Source: Williamsia limnetica (GTDB lineage: Bacteria > Actinomycetota > Actinomycetes > Mycobacteriales > Mycobacteriaceae). From it: 64,000 nt of DNA. This document shows, piece after piece, positions 33,669-42,329 of this stretch. Position 1 is the stretch's first letter, and each line of letters opens with the position of its first letter. The position numbers were made by a program, and so were the translations under genes. The DNA is taken from NCBI RefSeq assembly GCF_003217475.1, contig NZ_QJSP01000005.1, forward strand, positions 124,001 through 188,000, given 5' to 3'. The notes under the pieces were generated by a model. It searched no databases and was not told the DNA's origin. It saw only the letters and a program-made list of their open reading frames with translations.

Positions 33669-35246
33669 CTAGGGCAAGACCTCGGTGGTCTTCTCCAGCG
33701 GCTCGTCGTGTTCGACCGTTGTCGCCAGCGGCTTTTCGATCACGAAGCACAGCAAGATCGCCCCGAGGAGGGCGAGTGGGCTGACGAACAGGAAGACCGG
33801 CATCAGGGCGTCGTTGTACGACTCGATGATGGGATCCCGGACCGGGTCGGGGAATTCGCGAACCAACTCCGGCGTCAGCGACTTGGCACCATTCGTCGAG
33901 TCTGCCGTGTCGCCGGGAACTTTTCCGACGAGTAAGTCGGCCAGACGGGATGCGAAGAGGCTGCCGACCGCAGCGGCACCCAGGGAGGCGCCGATCTGCC
34001 GGAAGTAGTTGTTCGCCGCTGTCGCGGTGCCCACCAGGCTGTACGGAAAGGTGTTCTGCACGATCAGGATCAAGATCTGGATGGAGATACCCAGCCCGGC
34101 GCCGAGAATCCCGAGGTACACACAGATCAGCCAGGTCGCGGTGGTGAGCGAGATCGTAGACAGCAGGAACAGGCTCAGGGCGAGCAGGAGCGACCCGACG
34201 ATCGGCATCGCCTTGTAGTGTCCGGTCCTGGAGACGAGCCGTCCGACGGTGATGGAGCAGACGAGCATCGTGCCCATCATCGGCACCATCAGCAGGCCGG
34301 CGTGGCTCGACGTGACCCCGAGGGCCATCTGCAGATACGTCGGCATGTACGAGATGGCGCCGAACATGCCGATGCTCGCGAACAACCCACCGGCGGTGGT
34401 CAGATTGAAGTTGCGCTGCCGAAACAGCGACATGGGCATCACGGGTTCGGCTGCGCGCCGTTCGACCGCGATGAAGACCGACCAGGCCACGACGGTGCCG
34501 ATCGCGATCCCGATGATGGTGGGCGAAGTCCATGCGTACTGTGAACCGCCCCAGCTGGCGATCAGGACGATTCCTGTGGTGGCGAACCCCAGGACGATCA
34601 TTCCGAGGATGTCGATCTTGCGTCGGAGGCGGATCTTCTTGGGCGGGTGCAGGAATGCGACGGCGGCGACGACGGCGAGCACCCCGAGCGGGAGATTCAT
34701 CCAGAATACCCAGCGCCATCCGGGGCCCTCTGTGAGCCAACCGCCGAGCAGCGGACCGGCGACCGACGAGACGGCGAAGACGGCGCCCATGATGCCGGCA
34801 TATCGGCCGCGTTCGCGAGCCGGCACGACGTCGGCGATCGTGGCCTGCGACAGGATGATCAGTCCGCCGGCGCCCAATCCCTGCATGACCCGGGCAATGA
34901 TGAGGCACAACATGTTCGGCGACAGCGCGCCGAGTACCGATCCGACGGTGAAGATGCAGATCGCGATGATCAGCAGCATCTTCCTGCCGAAGAGATCGCC
35001 CAGCTTCCCGTAGATCGGCATCCCGATGGTCGAGGCGAGAATGTACGACGTGATGACCCAGTACATCTGGTCGTTGCCGTCGAGTTCACCGACGATGGTC
35101 GGCAGCGCGGCACTCATCACCGTCATGTTCAGCGATGCCAGCAGCATGGCGACCAGCAGGCCGGCGAACAGTAGGAGGACGCCGCGGCGGGCGGGCGGCG
35201 CGGGCGCGTCGATTGCGCGGGTGTCGATCGCCAATTCAGGCCTCAT
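33669..35246 (-). CDS. MFS exporter, EmrB/QacA type (DHA2)
   Basis: 525-residue, 14-helix multidrug exporter. LNMTVMSAALPTIVGELDGNDQMYWVITSYILASTIGMPIYGKLGDLFGRK (helix 1 through motif A) and ARVMQGLGAGGLIILSQATIADVV (motif C) are diagnostic. It overlaps the end of the upstream TetR gene by 11 bases, so the two form one operon, which usually means the TetR protein senses a substrate of this pump. A 60-residue polar loop precedes the last helix. Confidence 0.92.
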   Translation of the reverse strand: MRPELAIDTRAIDAPAPPARRGVLLLFAGLLVAMLLASLNMTVMSAALPTIVGELDGNDQMYWVITSYILASTIGMPIYGKLGDLFGRKMLLIIAICIFTVGSVLGALSPNMLCLIIARVMQGLGAGGLIILSQATIADVVPARERGRYAGIMGAVFAVSSVAGPLLGGWLTEGPGWRWVFWMNLPLGVLAVVAAVAFLHPPKKIRLRRKIDILGMIVLGFATTGIVLIASWGGSQYAWTSPTIIGIAIGTVVAWSVFIAVERRAAEPVMPMSLFRQRNFNLTTAGGLFASIGMFGAISYMPTYLQMALGVTSSHAGLLMVPMMGTMLVCSITVGRLVSRTGHYKAMPIVGSLLLALSLFLLSTISLTTATWLICVYLGILGAGLGISIQILILIVQNTFPYSLVGTATAANNYFRQIGASLGAAAVGSLFASRLADLLVGKVPGDTADSTNGAKSLTPELVREFPDPVRDPIIESYNDALMPVFLFVSPLALLGAILLCFVIEKPLATTVEHDEPLEKTTEVLP

Positions 35247-35877
35247 CCAGGACGGTGGTGAACGATTGTGCGGCGCGATGCACCAGTTCGTCGAGTGGGT
35301 GGCTGCCCTCGGGTTCGGCGAGCATCCAGTCGACGGCGATGCGCACGACCGATTGCCCTGCGGCGACGAGTATCTGGGCTGACGCGCGGATGTCGACGGT
35401 GTGGGTACGGCCGCGCCAACGATCGGTGTCGGTGAGGCGGGCCTCGATGAGCGCCCGCGCCAGGTGGTGGAGTTTTTCTGTGTGGGCCAGACGGATTCGT
35501 GCCAGCTCGGGATGGCGATGCATCAACGTCATCCGGAGCTCGCGAGACCCGGACCCACCAGCGGTCTTGTCGAAGACCTCGAACAGCAACAGGGCAACCT
35601 TCTCGATCAGGTTGTCGCCCGTGCCGATCGTGAAACCCGAGGCGGTGTCATCGTCGATCGACGGTGGCCGCAGGCCGAGGATCGCGTCCTCTTTCGAGGG
35701 GAAGTAGTTGAAAAAGGTACGCGGCGAGATGTCGGCTTGCTCGGCGATGTCCTCGATCGTCACCCCGGAGAGGTCGTCGTGTTCCAGCGCGGCAGCGGCT
35801 GCCGCTTCGTGGATCGCTGCCCACGTGGCGGCACGCTTGCGCTCGCGCAGGGAGGACTTTGCCGGAGGTGCCTTCAC
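35236..35877 (-). CDS. TetR family repressor of the adjacent MFS exporter
   Basis: 213-residue regulator. The N-terminal TetR helix-turn-helix (about 15-60) reads TWAAIHEAAAAAALEHDDLSGVTIEDIAEQADISPRTFFNYFPSKEDAIL. The C-terminal part resembles the MftR-type TetR_C ligand domain (LARIRLAHTEKLHHLARALIEARL). The GTG start is preceded by GGTGGG. A palindromic candidate operator lies 13-39 bases upstream, suggesting autorepression of the regulator-exporter operon. Confidence 0.9.
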   Translation of the reverse strand: MKAPPAKSSLRERKRAATWAAIHEAAAAAALEHDDLSGVTIEDIAEQADISPRTFFNYFPSKEDAILGLRPPSIDDDTASGFTIGTGDNLIEKVALLLFEVFDKTAGGSGSRELRMTLMHRHPELARIRLAHTEKLHHLARALIEARLTDTDRWRGRTHTVDIRASAQILVAAGQSVVRIAVDWMLAEPEGSHPLDELVHRAAQSFTTVLDEA

Positions 35878-35889
35878 TCACCCACCATA

Positions 35890-35916
35890 GCAAAGTTGCA
35901 GTCATGCAAACTTGCA
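35890..35916. promoter_or_regulatory. Candidate TetR operator
   Basis: Inverted repeat with perfect inner half-sites TTGCA-GTCA-TGCAA, extended on both sides (GCAAAGTTGCA / TGCAAACTTGCA). A further TGCAAA half-site follows at 35921. It overlaps the region just upstream of the TetR start, where TATGGT could be the -10 box. Confidence 0.65.
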
Positions 35917-35935
35917 CCCCTGCAAATTCCGGAAG

Positions 35936-35986
35936 TGGTGGGTTCTGGCGGGCCCGACCTGCGGTTATTCTCGCCAGAACCCACCA
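35936..35986. terminator. Terminator hairpin after prpE
   Basis: Perfect 15-base stem TGGTGGGTTCTGGCG (35936-35950) with its complement at 35972-35986 and a 21-base loop. It starts eight bases after the prpE stop on the minus strand. The arms contain the same AACCCA/TGGGTT core as the nested hairpins but there is no second inner stem. Confidence 0.75.
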
Positions 35987-35993
35987 AGATCGG

Positions 35994-37868
35994 TCAGCCG
36001 AGCTGCGACTTCAAGGCATCGAGAACGGCAACATCCTCGATCGTCGACGGCACCGTGTAGTCCTCGTGGTCGGCGATCTGCCGCATGGTCTTACGCAGGA
36101 TCTTGCCCGACCGGGTCTTGGGCAGACCGTTGACCACAGTGACGTCGCGGAAGGTCGCCACCGCGCCGATCTCGTCGCGAACCATGGTCACCAGCTCGGA
36201 CCGCAGCGTGTCCGGGTCGATGTCGACGCCCTCCTTCAGGACCACATACCCACTCGGTCGCTGTCCCTTGAGCTCGTCGTGGATCCCGATCACGGCACAT
36301 TCGGCGACAGCGGGATGCGCCGCGACCACGGCCTCGATGCTGCCGGTCGAAAGCCGATGACCGGCAACGTTGATCACATCGTCGGAGCGGCCGAGCACGA
36401 ACACGTAGCCGTCATCGTCGATGTAGCCGGAGTCGCCGGTCAGGTAGTAGCCGGGAAAGGTCTTCAGGTACGAGGCCTTGAAGCGCTCGTCGTCGTTCCA
36501 GAGCCCGATGAGCGTGCCGGGTGGCAAGGGCAACTTGATGACGATGTTGCCTTCGGCGCCTGTCGCGACCTGCTCGCCCGCAGCGTCGACGATCTGCACC
36601 CGGAAGCCGGGAACCGGAACCGTTGCGGAACCGGGCTTGAGTGGCATCGGTTCGAGACCCAGGAGATTGGCGGCGATCGCCCAGCCGGTCTCGGTCTGCC
36701 ACCAGTGGTCGACCACGGGCACACCGAGGACCTTCGTCGCCCACGAGTACGTATCGGGGTCGAGTCGCTCACCGGCGGCGAACAGGGTCTGCAGCGACGA
36801 GATGTCGTGCTCGGCGAGAAGCGTGGCGTCGGGGTCCTTCTTGCGGATCGCCCGAATCGCGGTGGGGGCGGTGAACAGTGCCCGGACCCGGTGTTCGGCG
36901 ATCACGCGCCAGAATGCCCCGGCGTCCGGTGTGCCGACCGGTTTGCCTTCGTAGAGCACGGTCGTGGCGCCGGCGAGCAGGGGACCATAAACGATGTAGG
37001 AATGCCCGACGACCCATCCGACGTCGGATGCGGTCCACCAGACATCGCCCGCGGAGATGTTGTACAGATTGCGCATCGACCACGTCAGCGCGACCGCGTG
37101 TCCGCCGTTGTCGCGGACGACCCCCTTCGGCTTACCGGTGGTCCCCGATGTGTAGAGGATGTAGAGCGGATCGGTGGCGGCCACCGGAACGGGATCTGCG
37201 GCAACGACATCGGTCGCCAGGTCGTCCCAGTCGAACCAGCCGTCGTGGTCGGCGGAACTGCCCGCGACCTCGGCGCGGTTCTTCACGATGACCGTCGCCG
37301 GCGGGTGGGTGGAGAGTTCCAGTGCCTTCGCGACCATCGGCAGATATTCCACGGTGCGACCTGGTTCCAGTCCGCCCGAAGCGGTCACGAGGGCGACGGG
37401 CTGTGCATCGTCGATACGGGTGGCCAGCTCGCGACCGGCGAATCCGCCGAACACCACCGAGTGCACGGCGCCTATCCGGGCGCACGCAAGCATCGCGATG
37501 GCCGCCTCCGGGATCATCGGCATGTAGACGATGACCCGGTCTCCGGCCGCGATCCCGCGATCTCGCAGCACACCGGCAAAGCGGGCGACCTCGCCGAGAA
37601 GTTCGGAGTAGGTATACGTCCGGGTGGTTCCGACCATCGCCGAATCCCAGATCAGCGCCGGCCGATCGCCGTGCCCGGCCTGCACGTGGCGGTCGAGAGC
37701 GTTGTGGCTGGTGTTGAGCTCGGCGTCGGGAAACCACTGGTAGCCACCATCACCGATACCCAGCGCGATCGTCGGTGGTACATACCAGTCGACGGCGTCC
37801 GCAGCCTCCATCCAGAAGGCGTCGGGATCATCGACGCTGCGGTTGAAAGCCTCCGTGTACGACACCAT
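35994..37868 (-). CDS. prpE: Propionyl-CoA synthetase-type acyl-CoA synthetase
   Basis: 624-residue cytosolic adenylate-forming enzyme of the acetyl/propionyl-CoA synthetase group. It begins with the ACAS-type MVSYTEAFNRSVDDPDAFW, carries the ATP loop YTSGTTGKPKG, the A5-like HWWQTETGW, YYLTGDSGYIDDDGY and the catalytic lysine in KTRSGKILR. QTETGW and overall pattern favour propionate over acetate, which is inference. It starts 29 bases after the metal-transport permease gene and may be read from the same transcript; GAGAGGTGG precedes the ATG. Confidence 0.88.
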   Translation of the reverse strand: MVSYTEAFNRSVDDPDAFWMEAADAVDWYVPPTIALGIGDGGYQWFPDAELNTSHNALDRHVQAGHGDRPALIWDSAMVGTTRTYTYSELLGEVARFAGVLRDRGIAAGDRVIVYMPMIPEAAIAMLACARIGAVHSVVFGGFAGRELATRIDDAQPVALVTASGGLEPGRTVEYLPMVAKALELSTHPPATVIVKNRAEVAGSSADHDGWFDWDDLATDVVAADPVPVAATDPLYILYTSGTTGKPKGVVRDNGGHAVALTWSMRNLYNISAGDVWWTASDVGWVVGHSYIVYGPLLAGATTVLYEGKPVGTPDAGAFWRVIAEHRVRALFTAPTAIRAIRKKDPDATLLAEHDISSLQTLFAAGERLDPDTYSWATKVLGVPVVDHWWQTETGWAIAANLLGLEPMPLKPGSATVPVPGFRVQIVDAAGEQVATGAEGNIVIKLPLPPGTLIGLWNDDERFKASYLKTFPGYYLTGDSGYIDDDGYVFVLGRSDDVINVAGHRLSTGSIEAVVAAHPAVAECAVIGIHDELKGQRPSGYVVLKEGVDIDPDTLRSELVTMVRDEIGAVATFRDVTVVNGLPKTRSGKILRKTMRQIADHEDYTVPSTIEDVAVLDALKSQLG

Positions 37869-37897
37869 CGTCTGCCACCTCTCGCGACATCTGCACT

Positions 37898-38773
37898 CTA
37901 CGACGCAGCGAGGGCCGTGGAGCGTCGTCGCTGTGCCCGGTTGACCGCTTTGATCAACACACCCTGGCGCGGCGCGAACAAATAGATGACCGCGAAGGCC
38001 AGTCCCTGGGCGAGCACCACCATCGCGCCGGGCGCAACGTCCAGGTAGTACGCATAGTAGATGCCGAGGACGGCGCAGGAACAGGCCAGGATCGGCGCGA
38101 TGACGAGCATGCGGTTGAAGCGATCGGTGAGCAGGTACGCCGATGCGCCCGGGATGATCAGCATTGCGACAACGAGTACGACACCGACGATCTGCAGCGC
38201 CACAACGCAAGTCAGTGCGAGTAGACCGAGCAGGAGGGCTCCGAGGCGGCGCGGTGACAACCCGATCGCGTGAGCATGTGTGGGGTCGAACGCGAACAGG
38301 GTCAGGTCGCGACGTTTGAGGGTCAGCACGACAACTGCCACCACGGCCAGGATGATGATCTGCCACAGGTCGGCTTCGGACACGCCGAGGACGTTGCCGA
38401 ACAGGATGTGGTTGAGGTCGGTCTGGCTGGGCGTGATCGAGATCAGCACCAGACCGAAGGCGAACAGCGTGCTGAAGACGATCCCGATCGCGGCATCCTC
38501 TTTCACGCGGCTGGTGTCGCGGACAACGCCGATCAGCAGCACCGCACCGAGCCCGAATATCAACGCACCCACTGCGAACGGCGCTCCGAAGATGTAGGCG
38601 AGGACGACGCCCGGCAGCACTGCATGTGAGACGGCGTCGCCCATCAGCGACCAGCCGATCAGCACGATCCAGCAACTGATCATCGCGCAGACCGCCGCGG
38701 CAATGGTCGTCGCGAGGAGCATGTTGACCATGAAATCCTCGGCAAGAGGGTCGAGCCACCAGTCGAGGATCAT
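37898..38773 (-). CDS. Metal ABC transporter permease (Mn/Zn/Fe type)
   Basis: 291-residue permease with about eight helices of the ZnuB/MntB/TroC family. WSLMGDAVSHAVLPGVVLAYIFGAPFAVGALIFG and GVVRDTSRVKEDAAIGIVFSTLFAFGLVLIS are diagnostic; LQIVGVVLVVAMLIIPGASAYLLTDRF follows. It forms the membrane channel for the ATPase and binding protein encoded just upstream. The gap to the ATPase gene is 22 bases, so the three are one operon. Confidence 0.92.
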   Translation of the reverse strand: MILDWWLDPLAEDFMVNMLLATTIAAAVCAMISCWIVLIGWSLMGDAVSHAVLPGVVLAYIFGAPFAVGALIFGLGAVLLIGVVRDTSRVKEDAAIGIVFSTLFAFGLVLISITPSQTDLNHILFGNVLGVSEADLWQIIILAVVAVVVLTLKRRDLTLFAFDPTHAHAIGLSPRRLGALLLGLLALTCVVALQIVGVVLVVAMLIIPGASAYLLTDRFNRMLVIAPILACSCAVLGIYYAYYLDVAPGAMVVLAQGLAFAVIYLFAPRQGVLIKAVNRAQRRRSTALAAS

Positions 38774-38795
38774 GAGACGCCCTGTCGGTCGAGGA

Positions 38796-39569
38796 TCACG
38801 GGACCACCTGTCCGTCGAGCACGTCCATCCCGAAGGCTCGGGCGAGGACTCGGGGACGCAGCACCTCTCCGGGGAGATCGTGCATGAGAACCGTTCGCAT
38901 CAGCAGGACCGCCTCGTCGCAGAAGGTTCCGAGGGAACCGAGATCGTGGGTGGAGATCAAGATGGTCTTGCCTTCTGCCGCCAGTGAAATCAGCAGTCGG
39001 ATGATGGTCGCCTCCGACTTCTTGTCCACGCCGGCGAACGGTTCGTCGAGCAGCAGCACGTCCGCGTCCTGGGCTATACCTCGCGCGACGAATGCCCGTT
39101 TGCGCTGACCGCCGGATAGCCTGCCGATCTGCCGGTCCGCGAGATCGGTCAGCTCGACCTGTTCGAGCGCGTGTGCGACGGCTTCCTTGTCCGCCTTGCG
39201 GGGCCGTCGCATGAAGTTCTGGTGGCCGTATCGGCCGGTCATCGCGACCTCGCGCACCGAGATCGGGAACGTCCAGTCGACGTCCTCGGATTGGGGGACA
39301 TACGAGATGAGGCCGTTGCTGCGTGCCTGCGCGGGGGTGCCGCCGGAGATGGACACCGTGCCGGCGTCCGGCTTGACCAGGCCCATGATCGATTTGAACA
39401 GCGTGGATTTGCCCGAACCGTTCATGCCGATGAGTCCGCAGATCCGGCCCGGCGCGATGTCGAGGTCCACGTGTTCGAGGGCGTGCACGTCGCCGTAGTA
39501 GACGCTGACGTCCTTGACCGAGATGGCCGGTGGAGACAGGTCGGACGACGCGCTGGACAACGGCTTCAT
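38796..39569 (-). CDS. Metal ABC transporter ATP-binding protein
   Basis: 257-residue ATPase with Walker A GMNGSGKST, the signature LSGGQRKRAFVARGIAQDADVLLLDEPFAGVDKKSE (Walker B in the middle) and the switch His in ILISTHDLGSL. MntB/ZnuC-type importers are the closest match. Powers uptake through the downstream permease. Separated by 22 bases from the binding-protein gene. Confidence 0.94.
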   Translation of the reverse strand: MKPLSSASSDLSPPAISVKDVSVYYGDVHALEHVDLDIAPGRICGLIGMNGSGKSTLFKSIMGLVKPDAGTVSISGGTPAQARSNGLISYVPQSEDVDWTFPISVREVAMTGRYGHQNFMRRPRKADKEAVAHALEQVELTDLADRQIGRLSGGQRKRAFVARGIAQDADVLLLDEPFAGVDKKSEATIIRLLISLAAEGKTILISTHDLGSLGTFCDEAVLLMRTVLMHDLPGEVLRPRVLARAFGMDVLDGQVVP

Positions 39570-39591
39570 CGGTGTCCACCTCCGGTGAGGA

Positions 39592-40515
39592 TCATTGGGT
39601 TCCGCCTTCGGTGAGCGCCTTGACGATCGTGTCGGAATCGTGCCGGATCAGGTCGAGGTAGGTGGGTACGGGTCCGTCGGACTCCGAGAGTGAATCGACG
39701 TACAACGTGCCGCCGAACACGGCGTCGGTCGCGCGTTCGACCTGCCTCATCACGGCGTCGCTGACCGTCGATTCGCAGAACACCGCCCGGATGTTGTTGG
39801 CGCGCACGAAATCGATGGTCGATTGCAGTTGCCTCGAGGTGCCTTGCTGCTCGGCGTTCACCGGCCAGATGAACTTCTCGCTCATCCCGGTGTCGCGGGT
39901 GAGATAGGAGAACGCGCCCTCGCAGGTGACCAGCGCCCGCCGCTGCTGCGGGATGGCTGCGAGTTCGGCGACCATCCGATCGTGCACCTGCTGGAGCTCG
40001 GCCTTGTAGGTGTCGGCGTTCTTCCTGTATTCCCGGTCGTGTTCGGGATCGAGCTCACTGAGTGCGGCCTCGATGTTGTCGACGTAGATCTGAACGTTGA
40101 GAGGCGACATCCAGGCGTGGGGGTTGGGCTTGCCCGCCCCGGCGTCGTCGCTGATCGGGATCGGGGTGACGCCTTCGCTGGCAACGATGTGCTCCGCGTC
40201 GAGGCGATCGACGAACTGTTTGAACCATGCTTCGAGGTTGAGTCCGTTGTCGATGATGAGGTCTGCGTCGGCGGCGCGGCGAAGGTCGCCGGGGGTCGGC
40301 TCGTATCCGTGGATTTCCGCGCCGGCCTTCGTCACCGATTCGACCCTGACCTTGTCGCCTGCGACAGCGGCGACGATGTTTTGCAGCACTGTGAAGGTGG
40401 TAAGGACGGTCAGTCGGGAGTCGTTGCGATCGCGTTTGCCGACGCAGGCGCTCAACGTCAGTACACATACAGCGACCAGCACGATCGCGCCGCTGCGTAC
40501 AACTGCTGTTCGCAT
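39592..40515 (-). CDS. Metal-binding lipoprotein of ABC importer (ZnuA/MntA/TroA family)
   Basis: 307-residue solute-binding protein. The signal peptide ends in the lipobox LSAC, so it is tethered outside the membrane. Likely metal ligands are the His in AEIHGYEPTP, the His in PNPHAWMSP, a Glu in TCEGAFSYL and an Asp in YVDSLSESDG. There is no His-rich loop of the kind common in zinc-specific ZnuA, which favours Mn or Fe; together with the DtxR-like palindrome upstream, manganese is the best guess. Confidence 0.9.
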   Translation of the reverse strand: MRTAVVRSGAIVLVAVCVLTLSACVGKRDRNDSRLTVLTTFTVLQNIVAAVAGDKVRVESVTKAGAEIHGYEPTPGDLRRAADADLIIDNGLNLEAWFKQFVDRLDAEHIVASEGVTPIPISDDAGAGKPNPHAWMSPLNVQIYVDNIEAALSELDPEHDREYRKNADTYKAELQQVHDRMVAELAAIPQQRRALVTCEGAFSYLTRDTGMSEKFIWPVNAEQQGTSRQLQSTIDFVRANNIRAVFCESTVSDAVMRQVERATDAVFGGTLYVDSLSESDGPVPTYLDLIRHDSDTIVKALTEGGTQ

Positions 40516-40528
40516 TTGCTCATCTTAG

Positions 40529-40555
40529 AGTTCGGCTACCCGAACTTTCAAGTTC
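40529..40555. promoter_or_regulatory. Two overlapping palindromes, candidate metal-regulator operator
   Basis: AGTTCGG-CTAC-CCGAACT (40529-40546) overlaps GAACTT-TC-AAGTTC (40542-40555) by sharing the GAACT half-site. They lie 13-40 bases upstream of the metal-binding lipoprotein gene. The first has the size and GGCTA centre of DtxR/IdeR/MntR-type operators, so a metal-dependent repressor of that family is the likely ligand. Confidence 0.6.
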
Positions 40556-40566
40556 AGACACACGGA

Positions 40567-41352
40567 TCAATCACGTAGAAACGCGGCGACGACCTCGGGC
40601 CAGCGCCGCAACTGTGAAGGTGTGTCTGCGGTCTCGAGTCGGGCACCAGGAATGGTTGTCGCCAGTGACCTGGCCGTCGACAGCGGATGGCCGGGGTCGC
40701 CGGACCACGCGAGCACCAACACCGGCACATCGATGGCGGCGAGGGCATCAGCAGAAGGCAGGTCAGAGCGCGCCGCGCCGCGCAACACCGACGGCAACAG
40801 GGACTCGGAGACGGCCGGAGGAGACGGCGACTGCACGATTCCCGTCAACACCGACGGCAGCGGTCCGGCCGTGGCCTCGAACGCGGCCATGCCCTCGCGC
40901 TCGATCAGTGCAGCTCCGTCCTGATAGGCGGCGCCGTGCCGGGCGCGCGTCTGGCCTGCAGTCGGCGGGGTCGCGAGCACCAGCCGCCGGAATCGGTCCG
41001 GTTGAGCGATCGCGGCGTACAGCAGGGTCGCGGTTCCCATGGACGCCCCGATGCCGGAGACCTGCTCAGTGCCGGTCATGTCGTCGAGGAGTGCGAGCAG
41101 GTCGAGGGCGAGTTCGGGCCAGGTGTACTGCTCGGGTGCGGCATCCCCGGTCGAATTGCCGTGTGCGCGTGCGTCATAGCGCAGGATGCGGTGATCGACG
41201 TCGAGCGCGGACCAGTCGAACGGACCCGGAGGCTGTCGTCCGGTCGCGCAGGCGGTGAGGCCGTGGGCCCAGACGACGGGTGGTCCCGACCCGGACTCGG
41301 TCCACGCGAGCCGGGCGCCGCGCACGGTCGAGTGGCGAATCGCACCGCTCAT
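40567..41352 (-). CDS. Alpha/beta hydrolase
   Basis: 261-residue cytosolic hydrolase. The oxyanion motif VVWAHGLTACATG, the nucleophile elbow GIGASMGTA and late PVLVLAWSGDPGHPLSTA (acid region) fit the alpha/beta-hydrolase fold; the usual C-terminal catalytic His is not obvious, since the last stretch reads QLRRWPEVVAAFLRD. Possibly an esterase, lactonase or dienelactone-type hydrolase with an altered triad. Its ATG overlaps the stop of the LysR gene (ATGA), so they are translationally coupled. Confidence 0.8.
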   Translation of the reverse strand: MSGAIRHSTVRGARLAWTESGSGPPVVWAHGLTACATGRQPPGPFDWSALDVDHRILRYDARAHGNSTGDAAPEQYTWPELALDLLALLDDMTGTEQVSGIGASMGTATLLYAAIAQPDRFRRLVLATPPTAGQTRARHGAAYQDGAALIEREGMAAFEATAGPLPSVLTGIVQSPSPPAVSESLLPSVLRGAARSDLPSADALAAIDVPVLVLAWSGDPGHPLSTARSLATTIPGARLETADTPSQLRRWPEVVAAFLRD

Positions 41353-42254
41353 CGCTGCTGTCCGTCCTGGGTGGCCAGCTGCACCAGATCTCTTGCCGGA
41401 CCGTGTAGACCACCGCTGCGATCCCACACTGCGCGGAGTCTGCGGGGCATCCGGACGCCGGTCACCGAGATCCGCACCAGCCTGCCGTCCGCCAGTTCGG
41501 GCATCACGGACAGGCTCGACAGGACCGCCGGTGCGTCGGAACCGAGGACGGCGGCCTTGACCGCAGCGACCGAGGTCAATTCGAGGAGAGGATCGGCGAC
41601 CTCACCGAAGGCGTCTTCGAACGTGATCCGGGTACCCGAGCCCGGTTCGCGTTGCACCAGCGGGGTGCGCGCCAGTTCGTCGCCGCTGATGGCGCGTGTG
41701 CCGGTGGCCCAGGGATGCTCGGGCCGGGTGACCACCACGAGCTCGTCGCCGCCGATGGTCAGGCTGTCGAGCCGCGGCTCCACGTGGGGACCCTCGATGA
41801 AACCGAGGTCGACGGTCCGGGCCAGGACCTCGCGCGCCACGTCTGCGGAGTTCATAGGTCGCACACTGATCCGGGCCTCGGGATACAGCCGGCGCAAGTT
41901 CAGCGCCCACGACGGGATCAGGTACTCGGCGATCGTCATGGACGCCGCGACGGTGAGTGAAGCCCGTTTGTTGCCGAGTAGGGACTCGATTCCGGCCGAG
42001 AATTTTTCGGCGGCATCGAGCAGGCCCGCGGCCCACTCCAGCACGGCGACACCCTCGGTGGTCAGTTCTGTACCCGAGGGTGAGCGGCGGAAGAGCACGA
42101 CGCCGAGCTCGCGTTCGGTGGCGTGGACGCGGGAGCTGATCGCCTGCTGGCTCAGATTCTGCTCCCGGGCCGCGGCGCTCATACTCCCGCTGCGGGCCAC
42201 CGACACCACCACGTCGAGGGCGGACAGGTCGGGAACGCGTGCGGGCAACACCAT
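41349..42254 (-). CDS. LysR family regulator
   Basis: 301-residue regulator. The N-terminal helix-turn-helix reads LDVVVSVARSGSMSAAAREQNLSQQAISSRVHATERELGVVLFRRSPSGTELTTEG; the effector domain from about residue 90 includes VAASMTIAEYLIPSWALNLRRLYPEARIS. The protein start at 42254 is where the family begins. It is divergent from the TDT carrier gene with 75 bases between, the usual layout for a LysR activator and its target. Confidence 0.9.
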   Translation of the reverse strand: MVLPARVPDLSALDVVVSVARSGSMSAAAREQNLSQQAISSRVHATERELGVVLFRRSPSGTELTTEGVAVLEWAAGLLDAAEKFSAGIESLLGNKRASLTVAASMTIAEYLIPSWALNLRRLYPEARISVRPMNSADVAREVLARTVDLGFIEGPHVEPRLDSLTIGGDELVVVTRPEHPWATGTRAISGDELARTPLVQREPGSGTRITFEDAFGEVADPLLELTSVAAVKAAVLGSDAPAVLSSLSVMPELADGRLVRISVTGVRMPRRLRAVWDRSGGLHGPARDLVQLATQDGQQR

Positions 42255-42329
42255 CAGCGCAGGGTACAAGTAGCGCTTGTGACATGACAAGGACAAGTCG
42301 TCTACCGGCGGGACGTCGTCGCCCGCACG

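Noticed and set aside
35859-37985. 708-codon plus-strand frame opposite prpE
   Set aside because: Antisense shadow of the acyl-CoA synthetase; no recognisable domain.
38770-39579. Alternative minus-strand frame in the ABC ATPase region
   Set aside because: Arg-rich out-of-frame product; the neighbouring frame has Walker A, signature and Walker B motifs.
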